Source: CAZHCA01 sp964530825
GTDB taxonomy: Bacteria; Bacteroidota; Bacteroidia; Chitinophagales; Saprospiraceae
DNA length: 64,000 nt
Reading direction: 5' to 3'
NCBI GenBank assembly: GCA_964530825.1
Contig: CAZHCA010000012.1
Location: 62,001-126,000 of the forward strand
Shown: positions 35,342 through 43,052 of the stretch, piece after piece
Layout of the letters: every line of letters begins with the position of its first letter
Position numbering within the stretch: the stretch's first letter is position 1
The notes under the pieces: model-generated
What the model was told of the DNA's origin: nothing
The model's input: the letters and a program-made list of their open reading frames with translations, nothing else
Databases searched by the model: none
Made by a program: the position numbers and the translations under genes

Positions 35342-35833
35342 ATGAAAATCTCTGCCCAAGACGAATACGGGTTGCGACTGCTGATCCGCATTGCCGGAGC
35401 CGGCAAAGAAGGGTTGAGTATTGCCCAACTTAGCGACCTAGAAGGTCTTTCCGTCTCTTATGCTGCAAAAATTACGCGTGCCTTGCGCCTAGCCGGTTTT
35501 ATCCAAAGTACCCGCGGACCCCGCGGCGGTTATGTTTTGGCTTTACCCAAAGAAAAAATCATCATTGGTGAAGTCATTAAGGCGATGGGCGGTGAGTTGT
35601 TCGATCCTACTTTCTGCCAGGACCACTCCGGCGCGATGAAGATCTGCGTCAATTCTGTAGATTGCTCGCTGCGTTCGTTATGGAAAGTGTTGCAAGTAGC
35701 GGTCGACCGCGTATTGGGGCAGGTTACCCTAGCTGATTTGATGAGTGGTGAACAGGCTGCCTCTACGAAGCTGCAAATTATTCTCGACCATATCAACTTT
35801 CCGGAATTCGCCCCCGGCGCCCCAACTCAATGA
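35342..35833 (+). CDS. Rrf2 family transcriptional regulator
   Basis: A 163-residue winged-helix regulator. The N-terminus (MKISAQDEYGLRLLIRIA), the recognition-helix region LSVSYAAKITRALRLAGFI and the wing RGPRGGYVLA match IscR/SufR-type Rrf2 proteins. Cys92, Cys102 and Cys108 form a cluster-binding loop (FCQDHSGAMKICVNSVDC), near the IscR Cys92/98/104 set but with wider first spacing. Placed after sufT with a 74-bp gap, it probably senses Fe-S status and controls the suf genes. Its last 41 bp overlap the yfcE-like gene on the other strand. Confidence 0.88.
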   Translation: MKISAQDEYGLRLLIRIAGAGKEGLSIAQLSDLEGLSVSYAAKITRALRLAGFIQSTRGPRGGYVLALPKEKIIIGEVIKAMGGELFDPTFCQDHSGAMKICVNSVDCSLRSLWKVLQVAVDRVLGQVTLADLMSGEQAASTKLQIILDHINFPEFAPGAPTQ

Positions 35834-36305
35834 CCTCCAGGTCTTTAACCTTACCATTTTCTAAACTGAAACGAACGACGGTACGCATTTTATGGAATCC
35901 ATGGTGCCCGCATGCTCCCGGGTTGATGTGGATTAATCCATGCTGCTCGTCCCGCATGACTTTGAGGATATGGGAGTGTCCGCAAATAAATAGTCCGGGT
36001 TGAATTTCCTCCATTCGCTCGCGAATTCCTCGTGCGTAACGCCCCGGATAACCACCGATATGGGTCATCCAGACTTTTAGCCCTTCCAATTCAAAGATCT
36101 GGTCTTTGGGGAAATCCAAACGCGCCTGGTAGTCATCAATATTACCGAAAACCGCTCGCAACGGCCGGAATTCGGCCAGGTTATCCGTCACAGCAAGATC
36201 GCCGATATCGCCGGCATGCCAAATCTCATCGCATTGCTCGAAATAATCCAGTATCGAAGCATCCAAATAACTATGGGTATCAGAAAGTAAGCCGATGCGT
36301 GTCAT
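35793..36305 (-). CDS. YfcE-family metallophosphoesterase
   Basis: A 170-residue single-domain phosphodiesterase/phosphatase. The metal ligands are in LLSDTHSYLD, HAGDIGD, VFGNIDD, MTHIGGYP and GHSHILK; the Asn in GNIDD replaces the common GNCD but keeps the metal Asn. It begins at the ATG that overlaps the stop of the upstream oxidoreductase gene by the ATGA tetranucleotide (36302-36305), so the two are translationally coupled. Substrate unknown; small phosphoesters are usual. Confidence 0.9.
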   Translation of the reverse strand: MTRIGLLSDTHSYLDASILDYFEQCDEIWHAGDIGDLAVTDNLAEFRPLRAVFGNIDDYQARLDFPKDQIFELEGLKVWMTHIGGYPGRYARGIRERMEEIQPGLFICGHSHILKVMRDEQHGLIHINPGACGHHGFHKMRTVVRFSLENGKVKDLEVIELGRRGRIPES

Positions 36306-37270
36306 TCGGGTATGCGGAAGGTTATTTTACCAAATTGAAGACCAGCATCCAGGCGGGCAAAGGCGCCGGCAGCCTCGTGTAAATCGTAAGTGGCATCTAC
36401 GACTGGCACAATTTGCTGCGTGTTTACAAATTTAACCATATCGGCAAATTCCTGATCGTTTCCCATAGTGGAACCCAAGATGGAGATCTGCTTCCAGAAA
36501 AAAGATTGCGGACTAAAATTCGGTACCGGCCCTTGTGTGCCGCCGTATACTACAATACGGGCGGCGGGGTTACACAGTTTCGGCAAACGCGCAAAGCCCT
36601 TACCTCCTGCCGAATCGATGATCAAATCGAACCCACCGGCCATTTTTTTCAGTTGTTTATTCCAATCCTCTTCACGATAATTGACACCGTTGGTGGCGCC
36701 TAGCTTTTGCGCTTTCTCCAGCTTTTCCGGCGACCCGGAACTCACATATGCTTCGGCCCCAACGGCCAAAGCAAATTGTAAAGCCATGAGGGCAACACCC
36801 CCACCGATACCGGTAATGAACACTTTTTTGCCGGCTTTGCACTCTCCTTTAGTAAACAGAGCCCGGTACGCAGTAAGGCCCGCCAGCGGCAGTGCTGCTG
36901 CCTGTTCCCATCGCAGGTGGGGAGGCTTATCGAAGAGATGATCTTCAGGTACAGCGATTTTTTGAGCAAAGGTCCCATGATGTGGCATACCTAACACCTC
37001 ATAGTCTCGACTCTGTGCGCGGGGGTCTTCGCCCCACTTCAGGCTCGGATTGATAATCACTTCGCGTCCGGCATACACGCCGGCTACGTCGGAGCCTAGG
37101 ATGATGGGGGTTACCACTCCGGGATACAGTCCCTGCATGATGTATACATCGCGATGGTTGAGCGCTGCGGCACGCAGGTCGACTACCACCTCACCTTCGG
37201 CAGGTTCTGGGTCGGAAAACTCATTAAAAGTCAGTTCTGCACCTTTTGCTGGATAAAGCAATGTCTTCAT
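36302..37270 (-). CDS. MDR family oxidoreductase (quinone-reductase-like)
   Basis: A 322-residue NAD(P)-dependent medium-chain dehydrogenase/reductase. The GroES-like N-terminus has ALNHRDVYIMQGLYPG and LGSDVAGV; the Rossmann loop is FITGIGGGVALMALQFAL. The zinc ligands of classical alcohol dehydrogenases are absent, as in quinone oxidoreductases and enoyl reductases. It is first in a two-gene unit with the phosphoesterase. Confidence 0.88.
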   Translation of the reverse strand: MKTLLYPAKGAELTFNEFSDPEPAEGEVVVDLRAAALNHRDVYIMQGLYPGVVTPIILGSDVAGVYAGREVIINPSLKWGEDPRAQSRDYEVLGMPHHGTFAQKIAVPEDHLFDKPPHLRWEQAAALPLAGLTAYRALFTKGECKAGKKVFITGIGGGVALMALQFALAVGAEAYVSSGSPEKLEKAQKLGATNGVNYREEDWNKQLKKMAGGFDLIIDSAGGKGFARLPKLCNPAARIVVYGGTQGPVPNFSPQSFFWKQISILGSTMGNDQEFADMVKFVNTQQIVPVVDATYDLHEAAGAFARLDAGLQFGKITFRIPE

Positions 37271-37295
37271 AGCTCCCTATGTTACAAAAAAAATC

Positions 37296-37326
37296 AAAAA
37301 AGGGAAACCAAGCCGGCTGGCTTGGT
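37296..37326 (-). terminator. Terminator downstream of the papain-like gene
   Basis: On the minus strand, ACCAAGCC (37326-37319) pairs with GGCTTGGT (37314-37307) across 4 bases, followed by a C-rich then T-rich run toward 37285. It separates the papain-fold gene from the oxidoreductase gene. Confidence 0.7.
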
Positions 37327-37391
37327 AGGTAAAATGTGGGCGGCTGACCGTAAAACGGCTGCCTACCCATAAGTCGGTTAGTAGAGGATGG

Positions 37392-38192
37392 TTAATAATT
37401 CATTTTGGGCAACATCACATAACCATTTTGCGCGTAACGACCAAAATCTTTGTAACTAATCCAGGCGTAGCCGCCTTGCCCCCAGGTTCGACCCCAGCAA
37501 CTCATGACTTCCACTGCCTGCCGATCTTCATCGAACCCAACTGCAATAAAGGGGAAGGTTTTATCGATCCTGCCGCTCGGGCGCCACATCTCCTCGCCTA
37601 GGGTCCGGATGAGGTCGCCGGCCTGCAGTTCTACCAGTATTGGATTGCCCCGGATAAGCGCTTTTTTCACTTCAAAAACCTTTTGGCGGTTATCTGAAAC
37701 GGGACGGAATACGTGCAGGTAGTTATCAATTTTAAACTTGGGGGTTGCGTATACGGCACTGGTAAGGGCAGGCGCTTCGTACGGCAGGATGGCCGCCGAA
37801 ACGGTACCGTCTTCTGCTAGGAAAGCAAAAGCGTCGTTCAGGCCAAATCGTTCCTGTTGTGCTTTCAGGTTCAAAGAGATGTAGTCCGGGCTGAGGTTGA
37901 CTTTATAATTCTTGTCTAAGTTAACGTAGAATTCTAGGCAGGAGGCAAGGGAGTAGCTCATTTCGGCCCCGCGATTGCCGGCATGGCGCACGGGCATCAT
38001 GTAGGATTTAATGCTCTGCCGTTTCAGCGTCTCGCGTCCTGAGTACCCTACGTCCGGAACCACGTGCATTAATTGATCGATCAGGCTGGCATCGGTAACG
38101 CCGAAGGCTATAGCCTCTTCGGACTTGTCTTGTTGTGCTGGCAGTTGAAAGGAAATGGTAAAGCAGATAAGAAGCAATGATAGTTGCCGCAT
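37392..38192 (-). CDS. Papain-fold (C1-like) protein lacking catalytic residues
   Basis: A 266-residue exported protein (signal MRQLSLLLICFTISFQLPAQ). The mature part aligns by pattern with C1 peptidases: the active-site helix GAEMSYSLASCLEF, a central region, the FPFIAVGF strand and the closing SCWGRTWGQGGYAWISY. Where papain has catalytic Cys, His and Asn, this protein has Ser79, Phe213 and Ser231. So it keeps the fold but not the catalytic set and is probably a binding or inhibitory pseudopeptidase. It follows the coiled-coil gene by 76 bp on the same strand. Confidence 0.7.
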   Translation of the reverse strand: MRQLSLLLICFTISFQLPAQQDKSEEAIAFGVTDASLIDQLMHVVPDVGYSGRETLKRQSIKSYMMPVRHAGNRGAEMSYSLASCLEFYVNLDKNYKVNLSPDYISLNLKAQQERFGLNDAFAFLAEDGTVSAAILPYEAPALTSAVYATPKFKIDNYLHVFRPVSDNRQKVFEVKKALIRGNPILVELQAGDLIRTLGEEMWRPSGRIDKTFPFIAVGFDEDRQAVEVMSCWGRTWGQGGYAWISYKDFGRYAQNGYVMLPKMNY

Positions 38193-38268
38193 GCGGGTTC
38201 AGATTTATGTTCAAGGATTTTTATCATGAACGTTTCCTCATTGTCGAATCTTTTCCCAGGGCGGTATT

Positions 38269-38973
38269 TTAATCGATTTTTCCCCGAATAGTCCTCGCTT
38301 CATCAAGTAGGAGTTGCTGTACCTGAAGAGTCGAATCGACCACTCCTTTTTCCACGGCAATCTGATCCAGAAGCGTCCGAGCCTCGGCAATTTCCTCCTC
38401 CCAGCGGGCGATATTGCTCTTCAGGCGCTCCTCTTTCCGCGCCAGCTGTTCGCGTTCTTTTTCCAGGTCGCGCAGGAATCTTTCCTCTTTTTCGATGACG
38501 ACATCAGCGCCGGCCAGACGTACTTCGCGATCGAAAATCGTAACCCACTCCTCAGCTGCAGCGAGGCGTTTGCTACTTTTGCGGGTATCCAGAAAGGTTT
38601 CACCAGTGTCAAACCAAAAGATAACCTCAGCACTGTTACTACCGCGCGGGGATATACGCGCATACACATTAACTGGCTGCTCACTGATACCGGGCATAAA
38701 GGCGCCTTCTACAAAAAACTCCCGTTTCCGCCGATTGTATTTTGGGGCGCGTCCATCCAAATCCTTGAGGTAATCGCGTAGTACTTTTTCAACCTCCTTG
38801 TTCTCCAGTCCTGGCAAGGTTATAGAAAGCGCTGGGTAGCGGCCGGCGCTCATCGAACTTTCGATGGCTTGCAGCTCGCCGGCGCCGGTGCGGATGGGAA
38901 TTTGAAAATCGTTTTGGGCCCATAACACGAAAGGGACCCAAACTAGTAAGCAAAGGAGTAATCGTCGGTGCAT
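38269..38973 (-). CDS. Secreted protein with C-terminal coiled coil
   Basis: A 234-residue exported protein; the ATG at 38973 gives signal MHRRLLLCLLVWVPFVLWAQ (the frame extends to 39024 without benefit). The N-terminal half is beta-rich (SITLPGL, EFFVEGAF, VIFWFDTG) and conserved in style among Bacteroidota envelope proteins. From about residue 150 to the end it is a charged coiled coil (EKEREQLARKEERLKSNIARW). Function unknown. Confidence 0.65.
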   Translation of the reverse strand: MHRRLLLCLLVWVPFVLWAQNDFQIPIRTGAGELQAIESSMSAGRYPALSITLPGLENKEVEKVLRDYLKDLDGRAPKYNRRKREFFVEGAFMPGISEQPVNVYARISPRGSNSAEVIFWFDTGETFLDTRKSSKRLAAAEEWVTIFDREVRLAGADVVIEKEERFLRDLEKEREQLARKEERLKSNIARWEEEIAEARTLLDQIAVEKGVVDSTLQVQQLLLDEARTIRGKID

Positions 38974-39004
38974 TATTACATTGGTTTCGCTTCGTCTGTT
39001 TAAA

Positions 39005-39054
39005 GATAAACTACCGGATTGCACCCTTTATCATTTACAATCCGGTAGTTTATC
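39005..39054 (-). terminator. Terminator of the osmC gene
   Basis: A perfect 17-bp inverted repeat (39005-39021 with 39038-39054, 16-base loop) begins 5 bases after the OsmC stop on the minus strand and is followed by a short T-run. It is one of the longest stems in the window. Confidence 0.85.
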
Positions 39055-39058
39055 CTGT

Positions 39059-39496
39059 TTACCGCTCCAGCTCTACCTCCAACTGGATCGGTACTGTGCT
39101 CAACGCTTTGGATACCGGACAATTTTCCTTAGCCATCGTTGCCGCCTGGTGAAATTCATTTTCCGACATGCCCGGCACTTTGCCGGTCAGGTGAAGTTGA
39201 ATTTGGGTGATTTCAAAACCACCCTCTACAGATTGCAAGGTCAATTTAGCTGTAGTATCGAGGGTTTCCGGTTCGTTACCCGCTTCTGCCAGGATAAAGC
39301 TCAGGGCCATATTAAAACAACCGGCGTGTGCAGCCGCAATCAACTCTTCGGGGTTGGTGCCGGCCCGGCCATCTTCGTTCTCAAAACGGGTTCTGTAGCT
39401 GTATGGGGTTTCTCTTAATACGCCGCTCGGAGCGGTTAGTTGACCGGCCCCTTTAGCGCCGGTACCTTTCCAGATGGCTTGTGCCTTGCGTTGCAT
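39059..39496 (-). CDS. osmC: OsmC family peroxiredoxin
   Basis: A 145-residue hydroperoxide-reducing enzyme. The two catalytic Cys are in AAAHAGCFNMAL and KENCPVSKAL; the substrate-binding Arg sits in YSYRTRFEN and NPEELIAAAHAGCF is the family core. It reduces organic peroxides using thiols. Starts 27 bp downstream of the PEBP gene on the same strand, so the two may be cotranscribed. Confidence 0.93.
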   Translation of the reverse strand: MQRKAQAIWKGTGAKGAGQLTAPSGVLRETPYSYRTRFENEDGRAGTNPEELIAAAHAGCFNMALSFILAEAGNEPETLDTTAKLTLQSVEGGFEITQIQLHLTGKVPGMSENEFHQAATMAKENCPVSKALSTVPIQLEVELER

Positions 39497-39523
39497 AATT
39501 CTATTTTTATTGAGAAAATTGGC

Positions 39524-40069
39524 TCACCGCTGGTGGTACATCACAATGGATGCTTTTTCAATGGTGTTCTGCCACAAATAGAAACCCACCACCGCCGGGG
39601 TAGCGTTCATATCGAGGCCTAGTTTTTCTGTTTTAAGTGCGTGTACAGTAATCAGATACTGGTTCGAACCATGCCCCTCGGGCGGACAGGGACCGCCGTA
39701 GCCGGGCGTACCGTAGCTGGTCTGGGTCTGGATAGCGCCTCGGGGTAGTATTTTGCCGTCGGCCGACCCGGCACCAGAAGGCAACTCGGACACGTCGGCT
39801 GGAATATCGAACACCAACCAGTGCCAAAAGCCGCCACCGGTAGGCGCATCTTTGTCGTACATGGTAATGGCAAAGCTCTTGGTCCCCTCCGGTGCGTTCT
39901 CCCAATTCAGTTGAGGCGATAGGTTTTCTCCTGAGCAACCAAAACCGTTGTAAACCTGCTTTTGGGTCGCCTGGCCACCCAATTCAGCGCTTTTCAAGGT
40001 AAAGGTTTGGGAAAAAGTGCTAGCATTGATCAGCAATAATGCCAATAGGGTTAATTTTGATGGTAGCAT
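39524..40069 (-). CDS. Secreted YbhB/YbcL (PEBP) family protein
   Basis: A 181-residue exported phosphatidylethanolamine-binding-like protein (signal MLPSKLTLLALLLINASTFSQ). YDKDAPTGGGFWHWLVFDIP and GYGGPCPPEGHGSNQYLITVHAL are the two ligand-pocket motifs of the family. The bacterial members have no agreed substrate. It stands upstream of osmC. Confidence 0.92.
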   Translation of the reverse strand: MLPSKLTLLALLLINASTFSQTFTLKSAELGGQATQKQVYNGFGCSGENLSPQLNWENAPEGTKSFAITMYDKDAPTGGGFWHWLVFDIPADVSELPSGAGSADGKILPRGAIQTQTSYGTPGYGGPCPPEGHGSNQYLITVHALKTEKLGLDMNATPAVVGFYLWQNTIEKASIVMYHQR

Positions 40070-40150
40070 GATAAAGTATTTGGGTTAGGAATGTTTTGTT
40101 GATCGGCAAGCGGTAGTACAGGTTTGCATACAAAATAAGGTGGGGAAAAT

Positions 40151-41731
40151 CTAATCCTTCTCTATCCGCTCCTCCAGAATATTACCCGCCTGATCGATTT
40201 TCAGGTGTACTTCCCAGTTGCCCTTTTCCAACTCCAGATAATACCCGATGAAACTGCCTTCTTTGACGTAGTTGATCTTGTCGATAACGTAGCCAGGGTG
40301 TTTTTCAGCGACTTGGTGCCGTAACGCATCCGGCAGTTCGTCCTTGTAGGTGATGGTATTGTCATGACCACGTGCAGCGATAGCCTCCTGCTTGCCCTCC
40401 ACGAAAATATTTGGACCGCCTTCCGGCGCCTTGATCAAATCGAAAGCATCGTACAGCTGTCCGGTAGCCGTATAGGCTTTGAAGGAAAGGGTATCCTCAT
40501 CGATGCGGATAACCTGGAAAAGCTGGGTATTCTCTGCGGCGCGGTCGCGCTCGGCACTCTCAAAATCATCCCAAGCATTTGGCCGGAGATTATACATCTT
40601 GCCGCCGCTAACTGAAACGACGTAGACCGTACCGGTTTTTTGGTCGCGCGTATTCGAGCCGTCGACTATGTTTTCCCCTTTTACCGGCGAACGTCCCCTG
40701 GCGTAGCTATGGTCGTGGCCCTGGAGGGCCAAGTCAACGCCGAATTTGTCGAACAACGGCTTCCAAAGCTTGCGCAGGCGCTGATTATCGCGCCCCTCCG
40801 AGGCGGAGTATAAAGGGTGGTGGTAGGCGGCGATGGTCCACTTCTGTGGATTTTTCTGCAAGACTTTCCGGAGCCATCTGGCCTGCTCTTCGTGTTGTTC
40901 CATGCTGTTGAGTACGACGAAACGGACATCCTGATAATCGAGAAAATAATTGGTCTCCGGCAGGGTTTCGATTCCATTCTTGGGCAAGGTAAACTGCGGG
41001 TTCCACTGGACCGAAAGATGCTGTTCAGATTCACCCTCGATATAGGGCTCGTATTCGTGATTACCGGGCAATGGCAGAGACGGCAGCATCCGGTGAATCC
41101 AGCCGCCGGCAGAAAACCACTCGTGCCATTCGCGTTCGCTGTGGGCGTTGTTGATCAGGTCGCCAGCATGAATAATAAAACCGGCATCAGGGGCTTTGCG
41201 ATACCCCTCCCGGATTAGGCGCGACCACAATTCCAGGATGTAGTTCTGGGCATCGCCCACATAGAGAAAAGAAAATGGCTTCGGCTTATCCGAAGCGGTG
41301 CGAAATTGGATCCATTCGCTCCAGATTTCGCCATCGCCCACCCGGTAGGCGTAGAGGGTATCTGGTATCAGCCCCCTGAAAGTCACCGAATGATAATTGG
41401 ACACGACTTCGGCAGTGTACACCTTAGAGGCATTCATGGTAAATGTTTTGGCTTTTTCTACCACTGCATTGCGCCAGAATTTCGGGGCGGCCGTAGCCAG
41501 GGCGATTTCAGCGTAACCTTCAGTAACCTGTGGACTGGTCCGCCAGGTAATACTGATCGTTTTGGCAGGATTGTCGCTGTAATTCAAAACAATATGGTCG
41601 GGGTGTTTACCGGGTTTACTCCAGTCAGCGGCAAACTTAGGAACCTGGTATGGGCGGTTCTGAGCAGTAAGCAACAAGGGAAAAAACAACAGAAATAATG
41701 CAGGGCATGGGAAAAATAGCTTGCGGGTCAT
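40151..41731 (-). CDS. Purple-acid-phosphatase-like protein with PepSY-like C-terminus
   Basis: A 526-residue exported enzyme (signal MTRKLFFPCPALFLLFFPLLLTAQ, cut at the Ala-Gln). An N-terminal fibronectin/PAP beta-domain (about 45-150, VLNYSDNPAKTISITWRTS) leads to a metallophosphatase domain with YVGDAQN, HAGDLINN, LPGNHEYE, AYHHPLYS and GHDHSYARG. The last 60 residues (LRHQVAEKHPGYVIDKINYV...GNWEVHLKIDQAGNI) look like a PepSY-like repeat of the periplasmic type. That fusion is not usual for PAPs. Likely cleaves phosphate esters outside the cytoplasm. Confidence 0.8.
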   Translation of the reverse strand: MTRKLFFPCPALFLLFFPLLLTAQNRPYQVPKFAADWSKPGKHPDHIVLNYSDNPAKTISITWRTSPQVTEGYAEIALATAAPKFWRNAVVEKAKTFTMNASKVYTAEVVSNYHSVTFRGLIPDTLYAYRVGDGEIWSEWIQFRTASDKPKPFSFLYVGDAQNYILELWSRLIREGYRKAPDAGFIIHAGDLINNAHSEREWHEWFSAGGWIHRMLPSLPLPGNHEYEPYIEGESEQHLSVQWNPQFTLPKNGIETLPETNYFLDYQDVRFVVLNSMEQHEEQARWLRKVLQKNPQKWTIAAYHHPLYSASEGRDNQRLRKLWKPLFDKFGVDLALQGHDHSYARGRSPVKGENIVDGSNTRDQKTGTVYVVSVSGGKMYNLRPNAWDDFESAERDRAAENTQLFQVIRIDEDTLSFKAYTATGQLYDAFDLIKAPEGGPNIFVEGKQEAIAARGHDNTITYKDELPDALRHQVAEKHPGYVIDKINYVKEGSFIGYYLELEKGNWEVHLKIDQAGNILEERIEKD

Positions 41732-41861
41732 GTGAGCCTCTTTTGTCGGTAGTTAATAACGGAAAAATCTGAGAAGGAAAGTACATCAACCGTATTAACT
41801 GCCGGTAAAGACGAAGGGATTTTTTTAGCCCAGACAGGGAATGGTTGATAGCATGGCACCC

Positions 41862-43052
41862 TCATATCAGAATGGTAGCTGGGGGGGTGCGACTGCAGTG
41901 TTGCGACCACATGCTAATCGTATTCGCCCCCGCGTTGTGTATCAGGAAAATATCCCCTTCCTGTACCACGGGCAATTCAATTTCCGGATACAACACATCC
42001 CCGGCAAAACAAAGAGGACCGACCACCTGGTAGGTTGCGGTAGCATCCGTTCCACAGCGGCGGATCACGGAGCAAGGGTAATGAATTGGTAAATTGGAAT
42101 ATACCTTGCGCAGGAACAGATCAGCACCTACGTGCAGGTAAACCGTACCGGGTGTTTCTTCGGTGGGGGGCGTAACATATTCAATACGGGAGGCGACGAA
42201 GGCACTGTCTTTATAAACGAACGTCCCGTACTCCGTAACTAGTTGATAGCCGTCGAGCAAACCCTCCATGGCTTCGAGTGCGCCCACGAAGGTCGACACG
42301 CTAAAGGCTTCGTCGTCGAGCGAAAAATCGATACCCCCGCCGATGTCTATTGTATCGATAGGCTGATCATTATGTCCCTTGGACCGCCGCGTATTGATCT
42401 CCCGGGCCAGCGCCAAAACCTTCCGTATTGCAGTGAGGTTGTTTTCAAAATTGCGGATATTACTGCCAATGTGCATGTGCAGTGCTGTTATCTGGGGGTA
42501 GCGCCCGGCTGCTTCCAGAATGTCTTCCCATTGAGTAATGGGTACGCCAAACTTCGAATTGGCACGAGACACATCAAATAGCTGGGGGGCGTCGTTGGCC
42601 ACTATTGGATTGATGCGCAATCCCAAGCGTCCAGAAAAAGCGCTCGGATAGCGATCCAGTTCCGCCAGGTTGTTGGCATTGAGTAACATACCCGGCAGGT
42701 GATCGTGGCAATACTGAATCTCCGCACGGGTTTTCACCGGAGAATCAAAAACGATACGTTCCGGCCTGGCACCGGCTGCCCGGGCAAGTTGCACCTCTTC
42801 AAAGGATGCGGCCTCCAAACCATACCCCGACTCCACTACGTAACGCAGCACTTTCGGATGAGAACAGGTTTTGATGGCTACAGCGTGCAGGGTCCGTTCG
42901 GGAAAATGCTGCCGCAGGAGTTGCAACCGGTGATCGAGGACTTCACGCAAGTAGATGATCACCGCTTTTTCACTAGAGCCCGCCTGGCCGGATTTAATCG
43001 CTTGCTGGTAAATCGACGCTGCTTGGCTGGGATAGATTTGCATAGGTCGCAT
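41862..43052 (-). CDS. Fold-type III PLP decarboxylase, DapDC/ODC-like
   Basis: A 396-residue alanine-racemase-fold decarboxylase. The PLP lysine is K61 in HAVAIKTCSHP (family AVKAN-like), HIGS at 194-197 and GGG at 238-240 bind cofactor. Substrate-contact motifs differ from diaminopimelate decarboxylase: CESGD is CFAGD (348-352), EPGR is EYGT (274-277), and GAY near the C-terminus is GAN. So an unusual amino acid, peptide-like or carrier-bound substrate is likely. Start at ATG 43052 or 43043. The 5' end overlaps the preceding PLP enzyme gene by about 50-59 bp, indicating coupling in a three-gene unit. Confidence 0.8.
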   Translation of the reverse strand: MRPMQIYPSQAASIYQQAIKSGQAGSSEKAVIIYLREVLDHRLQLLRQHFPERTLHAVAIKTCSHPKVLRYVVESGYGLEAASFEEVQLARAAGARPERIVFDSPVKTRAEIQYCHDHLPGMLLNANNLAELDRYPSAFSGRLGLRINPIVANDAPQLFDVSRANSKFGVPITQWEDILEAAGRYPQITALHMHIGSNIRNFENNLTAIRKVLALAREINTRRSKGHNDQPIDTIDIGGGIDFSLDDEAFSVSTFVGALEAMEGLLDGYQLVTEYGTFVYKDSAFVASRIEYVTPPTEETPGTVYLHVGADLFLRKVYSNLPIHYPCSVIRRCGTDATATYQVVGPLCFAGDVLYPEIELPVVQEGDIFLIHNAGANTISMWSQHCSRTPPATILI

